From NCBI GenBank assembly GCA_002429165.1, contig DIYV01000184.1, forward strand, positions 641-9,946: a DNA stretch of 9,306 bases, given 5' to 3'. Position numbers and translations under genes: made by a program. The notes beneath the pieces are model-generated. The model had not been told where the DNA came from. It did not search any database and saw only the letters and a program-made list of their open reading frames with translations. The DNA is from Gallionella sp. UBA6045. GTDB lineage: Bacteria; Pseudomonadota; Gammaproteobacteria; Burkholderiales; Gallionellaceae. Positions 5,765 to 9,306 of this stretch are shown here, one piece after another. Positions within the stretch are counted from its first letter, which is position 1; every line of letters begins with the position of its first letter.

Positions 5765-6946
5765 ATGTCACATGTAATGAATACTTATGCCCGCCTTCCC
5801 GTCGCTTTCGTGCGCGGCGAAGGAGTGTGGCTGTGGGATACCGAAGGCAAACGCTACCTGGACGGCCTGGCGGGCATTGCCGTAAATACTCTGGGGCACG
5901 CGCATCCGCGCTTCACCGCCGCACTCGGCGAGCAGATCGGCAAATTGATCCACTGTTCCAATGTCTATCAGGTGAACGGGCAGGAACTGCTCGCCGACAA
6001 GCTGTGCAGCCTGACCGGCATGCAGGAAGTGTTCTTCTGCAATTCCGGCTGCGAAGCGAATGAAGCGGCGATCAAACTGGCGCGCATGTACGGCCACAAG
6101 CAGGGCATCGAAGCCCCCGCCATCATCGTGATGGAAAAAGCATTCCACGGGCGCACGCTGGCGACCCTTTCCGCCACCGGCAACCGCAAGGTGCAGGCAG
6201 GTTTCGAGCCGCTGGTCAGCGGTTTCGTGCGCGTGCCTTACAACGACCTGGAGGCGATCCGTCAGGTTGCCCAGCACAATCGCAGCGTGGTAGCCGTATT
6301 CGTCGAACCGATACAGGGCGAAGGCGGTATCCGCACGCTGGACATCGATTATCTGCGGCAACTGCGCAAGATCTGCGACGAACAGAACTGGCTGCTGATG
6401 CTGGACGAGGTGCAAAGCGGCATCGGACGCACCGGTCAGTGGTTCGCGTATCAGCATAGCAGCATCCTGCCGGACGTGATGACGCTCGCCAAAGGGCTGG
6501 GTTCGGGAGTGCCGATCGGCGCGTGCCTCGCCGCCGGCAAGGCAGCCGGAACTTTCCAGCCGGGCAATCATGGCTCGACGTTTGGCGGCAACCCGCTGGC
6601 TTGCACGGCAGGACTGACCACGCTGAATATTCTGGAACAGGACAAATTGCTGGCGCACGCCGACAGTCTCGGCCGTTTTATTCGGCAAGGCTTCGCCACC
6701 GCCTTGCAGGGCGTGAACGGCGTCAAGGAGATACGCGGCCAGGGATTGATGATAGGCGTCGAACTCGACCGTCCCTGTGGCGATCTGGTCAAATTGGCGC
6801 TCGCCAATGGTCTGCTGATCAACGTCACCGCCGACAGCGTGATACGTTTGTTGCCGCCTCTGGTCATGACACAAGACGAAGCGCAACAACTGCTGGATAT
6901 TCTGTGCCCGTTAATAAAAGATTTTTTGCAGTCCGGAGCGGAATAG
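5765..6946 (+). CDS. argD: Acetylornithine aminotransferase
   Basis: This PLP-dependent class III aminotransferase converts N-acetylglutamate semialdehyde plus glutamate to N-acetylornithine in arginine synthesis; ArgD enzymes often also serve lysine synthesis as succinyldiaminopimelate aminotransferase. The 393-residue product has NSGCEANEAAIK (93-104) binding cofactor phosphate, KAFHGRTLATLSATGN (125-140), EPIQGEGGI (181-189), Asp214 in LMLDEVQSGIGRTG contacting the pyridine nitrogen, and Lys243 in TLAKGLG forming the Schiff base. STFGGNPLAC (271-280) completes the active site. I chose the ATG at 5765 (MSHVMNTYARLP); Met5 (5777) is an alternative, and the frame stays open back to 5657 but enters the rpsT terminator. 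The stop lies 4 nt before argF, so the two are co-transcribed. An ornithine or GABA aminotransferase is excluded mainly by context. Confidence 0.94.
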   Translation: MSHVMNTYARLPVAFVRGEGVWLWDTEGKRYLDGLAGIAVNTLGHAHPRFTAALGEQIGKLIHCSNVYQVNGQELLADKLCSLTGMQEVFFCNSGCEANEAAIKLARMYGHKQGIEAPAIIVMEKAFHGRTLATLSATGNRKVQAGFEPLVSGFVRVPYNDLEAIRQVAQHNRSVVAVFVEPIQGEGGIRTLDIDYLRQLRKICDEQNWLLMLDEVQSGIGRTGQWFAYQHSSILPDVMTLAKGLGSGVPIGACLAAGKAAGTFQPGNHGSTFGGNPLACTAGLTTLNILEQDKLLAHADSLGRFIRQGFATALQGVNGVKEIRGQGLMIGVELDRPCGDLVKLALANGLLINVTADSVIRLLPPLVMTQDEAQQLLDILCPLIKDFLQSGAE

Positions 6947-6950
6947 AGCC

Positions 6951-7886
6951 ATGTCAGCAAACCAACCGGTGGCAGTAAAGCATTTCCTGCAATTCAAGGA
7001 TTTCACCCGCGAGGAGTTTGAATACCTGTTCGCGCGCACCCGCATCATCAAGCAGAAATTCAAGTCCTACCAGCAGCATTGGCCGCTGACCGACCGCACG
7101 CTGGTGATGATCTTCGAGAAAGCCAGCACGCGCACGCGCCTGTCTTTCGAGGCCGGCATGCAGCAGCTCGGCGGCTCGGCGATCTACCTGAACACGCGCG
7201 ATTCGCAACTGGGGCGCGGCGAACCGGTGGAAGATGCCGGGCAAGTCATCTCGCGCATGTCCGATATCGTGATGATCCGCACCTTCGAGCAATCCATCAT
7301 CGAGCGCTTTGCCGCGAACTCGCGCGTGCCGGTGATCAACGGCCTGACCAACGAATACCATCCGTGCCAGATCCTCGCGGATATCTACACCTACATCGAG
7401 CAGCGCGGCTCGATACAGGGCAAAACCGTGGCTTGGATAGGCGACTCCAACAACATGTGCAACACCTGGCTGCAGGCGGCGGAGATACTTAATTTCAACG
7501 TGCATGTCTCCACCCCGCCCGGCTATGAAGTCGAACCGGAACGCGCCGGACTGTTCGGCGCGGACCACTATGAAGAATTCGCCGACCCGATGGAAGCCGC
7601 GCGCGGCGCCGATCTGGTGACCACCGACGTGTGGACCAGCATGGGCTTCGAGGCGGAAAACGAAGAACGCATGAAAGACTTTGCCGACTGGCAAGTGGAT
7701 GAAGACATGATGAGCATCGCCGCAAAAGATGCGCTGTTCATGCACTGCCTGCCCGCCCACCGCGGCGAGGAAGTTTCAGCAGGGGTGATGGACGGCCCGC
7801 AAAGCGTGGTGTGGGATGAGGCTGAAAATCGATTGCATGTACAAAAAGCGCTTATGGAATATCTATTGCTGGGGAAACTGCAATGA
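6951..7886 (+). CDS. argF: Ornithine carbamoyltransferase
   Basis: Condenses ornithine and carbamoyl phosphate to citrulline in the cytoplasm, normally as a homotrimer. The 311-residue product has the carbamoyl-phosphate loop EKASTRTRLSFE (56-67), HPCQ (137-140), the ornithine-side DVWTSMG loop (226-232) and the catalytic MHCLPAHRGEEV (264-275). It starts 4 nt after argD with GGAG at 6935-6938 as a modest Shine-Dalgarno. The last 20 or so codons are unusual: they use TTG, CTA, CTT, GTA and CAA, while the body prefers G/C-ending codons, and a hand count of 7819-7908 gives 37 G+C in 90. A second, more GC-rich version of this tail lies downstream at 7970-8032. The C terminus therefore looks acquired by recombination, yet the frame is intact and the enzyme should be active. 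An anabolic role follows from the argD-argF-argG order. Confidence 0.96.
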   Translation: MSANQPVAVKHFLQFKDFTREEFEYLFARTRIIKQKFKSYQQHWPLTDRTLVMIFEKASTRTRLSFEAGMQQLGGSAIYLNTRDSQLGRGEPVEDAGQVISRMSDIVMIRTFEQSIIERFAANSRVPVINGLTNEYHPCQILADIYTYIEQRGSIQGKTVAWIGDSNNMCNTWLQAAEILNFNVHVSTPPGYEVEPERAGLFGADHYEEFADPMEAARGADLVTTDVWTSMGFEAENEERMKDFADWQVDEDMMSIAAKDALFMHCLPAHRGEEVSAGVMDGPQSVVWDEAENRLHVQKALMEYLLLGKLQ

Positions 7887-8032
7887 CATGCACACTTTTC
7901 ATGCAAGCGATTTCGGCGGAGACTAACATTCGTGCAACGAATGTTAAGCGCGATTCGCGCGGTCGGAACCAAAACAGACTGCACGCGCAGAAAGCGCTGA
8001 TGGAATATCTGCTGCCTGGGAAAGTAAAATAA
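7883..8032 (+). CDS. 49-codon ORF overlapping the argF stop and ending in an ArgF-like tail
   Basis: The argF stop TGA overlaps an ATG (ATGA, 7883-7886) that opens a 49-codon frame, start MTCTLFMQAISAETNIRATN, ending in NRLHAQKALMEYLLPGKVK and TAA. The last 20 residues are the displaced ArgF tail; the first part matches nothing I recognise and spans the hairpin insert. The ATGA overlap would permit translational coupling to argF. I think the open frame is more likely accidental, produced by the recombination that displaced the tail, than a working peptide. There is no independent Shine-Dalgarno. Confidence 0.2.
   Translation: MTCTLFMQAISAETNIRATNVKRDSRGRNQNRLHAQKALMEYLLPGKVK
7924..7960. repeat. 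Two adjacent inverted repeats in the insert between the argF tails
   Basis: TAACATTCG (7924-7932), loop TGCAA, CGAATGTTA (7938-7946) form a perfect 9-bp stem. Immediately after it GCGCG (7948-7952), ATT, CGCGC (7956-7960) form a second small stem. Neither is followed by a T run, so they are not typical terminators. They make up the core of the stretch that separates the used and displaced argF 3' ends, and may be the remains of a short palindromic repeat element. Copies elsewhere in the genome cannot be seen here. Confidence 0.6.
7970..8032 (+). pseudogene. Displaced second copy of the argF 3' end
   Basis: Codons from 7970 encode QNRLHAQKALMEYLLPGKVK and a TAA stop. They align without gaps to the real ArgF end ENRLHVQKALMEYLLLGKLQ (7824-7886): 15 of 20 residues and, by hand count, 46 of 63 bases agree. 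Most differences are at third codon positions, the pattern of two lineages diverging under protein-level selection rather than of a recent local duplication followed by decay. This copy ends 57 nt before the argG ATG, a normal intra-operon distance. Inference: it is the resident 3' end, displaced when foreign DNA supplied the tail now in use. It is in a different frame from argF. Confidence 0.8.
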
Positions 8033-8089
8033 ATCCCGGGGTGCGTGATACCCGTTCAGCTTATAAAATCATTATCGAAAGCATAGCCA

Positions 8090-9306
8090 ATGTCAGAAAT
8101 CAAAAAAGTCGTGCTCGCCTACTCCGGCGGACTGGATACCTCGGTGATCCTGAAATGGCTGCAGGATACCTACAAGTGCGAAGTGGTCACCTTCACCGCC
8201 GACATCGGCCAGGGTGAGGAGCTGGAGCCAGCGCGCGCCAAGGCGCTGAAAATGGGCATCAAGCCGGAGAATATTTTCATCGACGATATGCGCGAGGAGT
8301 TCGTGCGCGATTTCGTGTTCCCGATGTTCCGCGCCAACACCGTGTATGAAGGCGAATATCTGCTCGGCACGTCGATCGCGCGACCGTTGATCGCCAAGCG
8401 GCTGATCGAAATCGCCGACAAGACCGGAGCGCAGGCCATCTCGCATGGCGCGACCGGCAAGGGCAACGACCAGGTCAGGTTCGAACTGGGCGCTTATGCG
8501 CTGAACCCGAACATCAAGGTCATCGCGCCGTGGCGCGAATGGGATCTGCTGTCGCGCGAGAAACTGATGGCCTATGCCGAAAAAGCAGGCATCCCCATCG
8601 ACATGAAACACAAAAAAGGCGGCTCGCCGTATTCGATGGATGCAAACCTGCTGCACATTTCTTTTGAGGGCCGCCATCTGGAAGACCCGGCTGCCGAAGC
8701 CGAAGAGAGCATGTGGCGCTGGACCGTGTCGCCGGAAAAGGCGCCGGATAAAGCCGAATATCTGGATATCGAATTCGTACAAGGCGACATCGTCGCGCTG
8801 AATGGAACAAAGATGACGCCGGCACAAGTGCTGACCAAGCTGAATGAATTGGGCGGCAAGCACGGCATCGGCCGGCTCGATCTGGTGGAGAACCGCTACG
8901 TCGGCATGAAGTCGCGCGGCTGCTATGAAACGCCGGGGGGAACCATCATGCTCAAGGCGCACCGCGCGATCGAGTCGATCACGCTGGACCGCGAAGTGGC
9001 GCACCTGAAAGACGACCTGATGCCGCGCTACGCCTCGATGATTTACAACGGTTACTGGTGGTCGCCGGAACGCCGCACGCTGCAAACCCTGATCGATCAT
9101 ACCCAGCAGACCGTCAACGGCTGGGTGCGCGTCAAGCTATACAAGGGCAACGTGATCGTGGCCGGACGCGATTCGAAGACCGACTCGCTGTTCGACCCGA
9201 CCATCGCCACCTTCGAGGATGACAAGGGCGCATACGATCAAAAAGACGCGGCGGGTTTCATCAAGCTGAACGCGCTGCGCCTGCGCATCGCGGCGAATCT
9301 GCACAA
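8090..9306 (+). CDS. argG: Argininosuccinate synthase, last few residues beyond window
   Basis: Joins citrulline and aspartate using ATP (releasing AMP and pyrophosphate) to make argininosuccinate, the step after ArgF. Frame is open from the ATG at 8090 for 405 codons to the window edge. The PP-loop [10 protein letters not shown] (10-19) binds [12 protein letters not shown] (36-44) and [11 protein letters not shown] (89-99) line the citrulline/nucleotide site, and [15 protein letters not shown] (118-132) is the aspartate/citrulline signature. Family members of this shorter type have a little over 400 residues, so only a few residues and the stop are missing. The start is set by the typical [14 protein letters not shown] opening; the Shine-Dalgarno is weak (GAAAG at 8077-8081). 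It is 203 nt from the argF stop, but 57 nt from the displaced argF end, so it was probably once more tightly joined to argF. No frameshift or missing motif was seen. Confidence 0.96.
   Translation, partial: MSEIKKVVLAYSGGLDTSVILKWLQDTYKCEVVTFTADIGQGEELEPARAKALKMGIKPENIFIDDMREEFVRDFVFPMFRANTVYEGEYLLGTSIARPLIAKRLIEIADKTGAQAISHGATGKGNDQVRFELGAYALNPNIKVIAPWREWDLLSREKLMAYAEKAGIPIDMKHKKGGSPYSMDANLLHISFEGRHLEDPAAEAEESMWRWTVSPEKAPDKAEYLDIEFVQGDIVALNGTKMTPAQVLTKLNELGGKHGIGRLDLVENRYVGMKSRGCYETPGGTIMLKAHRAIESITLDREVAHLKDDLMPRYASMIYNGYWWSPERRTLQTLIDHTQQTVNGWVRVKLYKGNVIVAGRDSKTDSLFDPTIATFEDDKGAYDQKDAAGFIKLNALRLRIAANLH

Noticed and set aside
5774..5795. ARG-box-like TGAATA-CTTAT motif near the argD start
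   Set aside because: It matches only one half well, lies inside coding sequence, and has no paired second box.
7866..7886. Programmed frameshift joining ArgF to the downstream ArgF-like tail
   Set aside because: There is no X XXY YYZ slippery heptamer before the stop, and the product would simply carry the C-terminal helix twice.
8033..8089. Separate promoter for argG (TATAAA at 8062-8067)
   Set aside because: There is no acceptable -35 at 16-18 nt; A+T-rich sequence alone is not enough.

Overview
The window reads as an ordinary, gene-dense stretch of a betaproteobacterial chromosome. Inference from protein flavour and gene order points to Nitrosomonadales, possibly a Gallionellaceae-like iron or sulfur oxidiser; no rRNA is present to confirm this. 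Most genes are GC-rich, and the gaps between transcription units are visibly richer in A+T.

Left block (1-2824) is sulfur assimilation. A LysR-family CysB regulator (plus strand, 1889-2824) diverges from a minus-strand unit in which a TauE/SafE-family membrane protein (996-1778) is followed by the sulfite reductase hemoprotein cysI, which runs off the left edge (938 down to 1). The 110-nt AT-rich gap between the divergent starts probably holds both promoters and CysB sites.

Middle gap (2825-3613) has no full-length gene but is not empty. It holds a 40-codon ORF for a possible single-pass membrane protein (3026-3148), with a plausible promoter. It also holds a decayed cyclic-nucleotide-binding (Crp/Fnr-like) domain in at least three frames (about 3163-3466).

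Right block (3614-9306) is core metabolism. murJ (lipid II flippase, minus strand) diverges from rpsT (ribosomal protein S20), which has a textbook promoter, Shine-Dalgarno and terminator. Then come argD, argF and argG, all plus strand, covering the middle and late arginine steps: acetylornithine aminotransferase, ornithine carbamoyltransferase and argininosuccinate synthase. argG lacks only its last few residues.

The most unusual local structure is just after argF. A second, diverged copy of the argF 3' end (7970-8032) lies 146 nt downstream of the real one, separated from it by a hairpin-bearing insert of about 83 nt. The tail now in use is richer in A+T than the gene body. The displaced copy sits at a normal distance from argG, so I read it as a gene-end replacement scar. 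I found no defence system, CRISPR array, intact insertion sequence, tRNA, or clear sign of a new multigene system.
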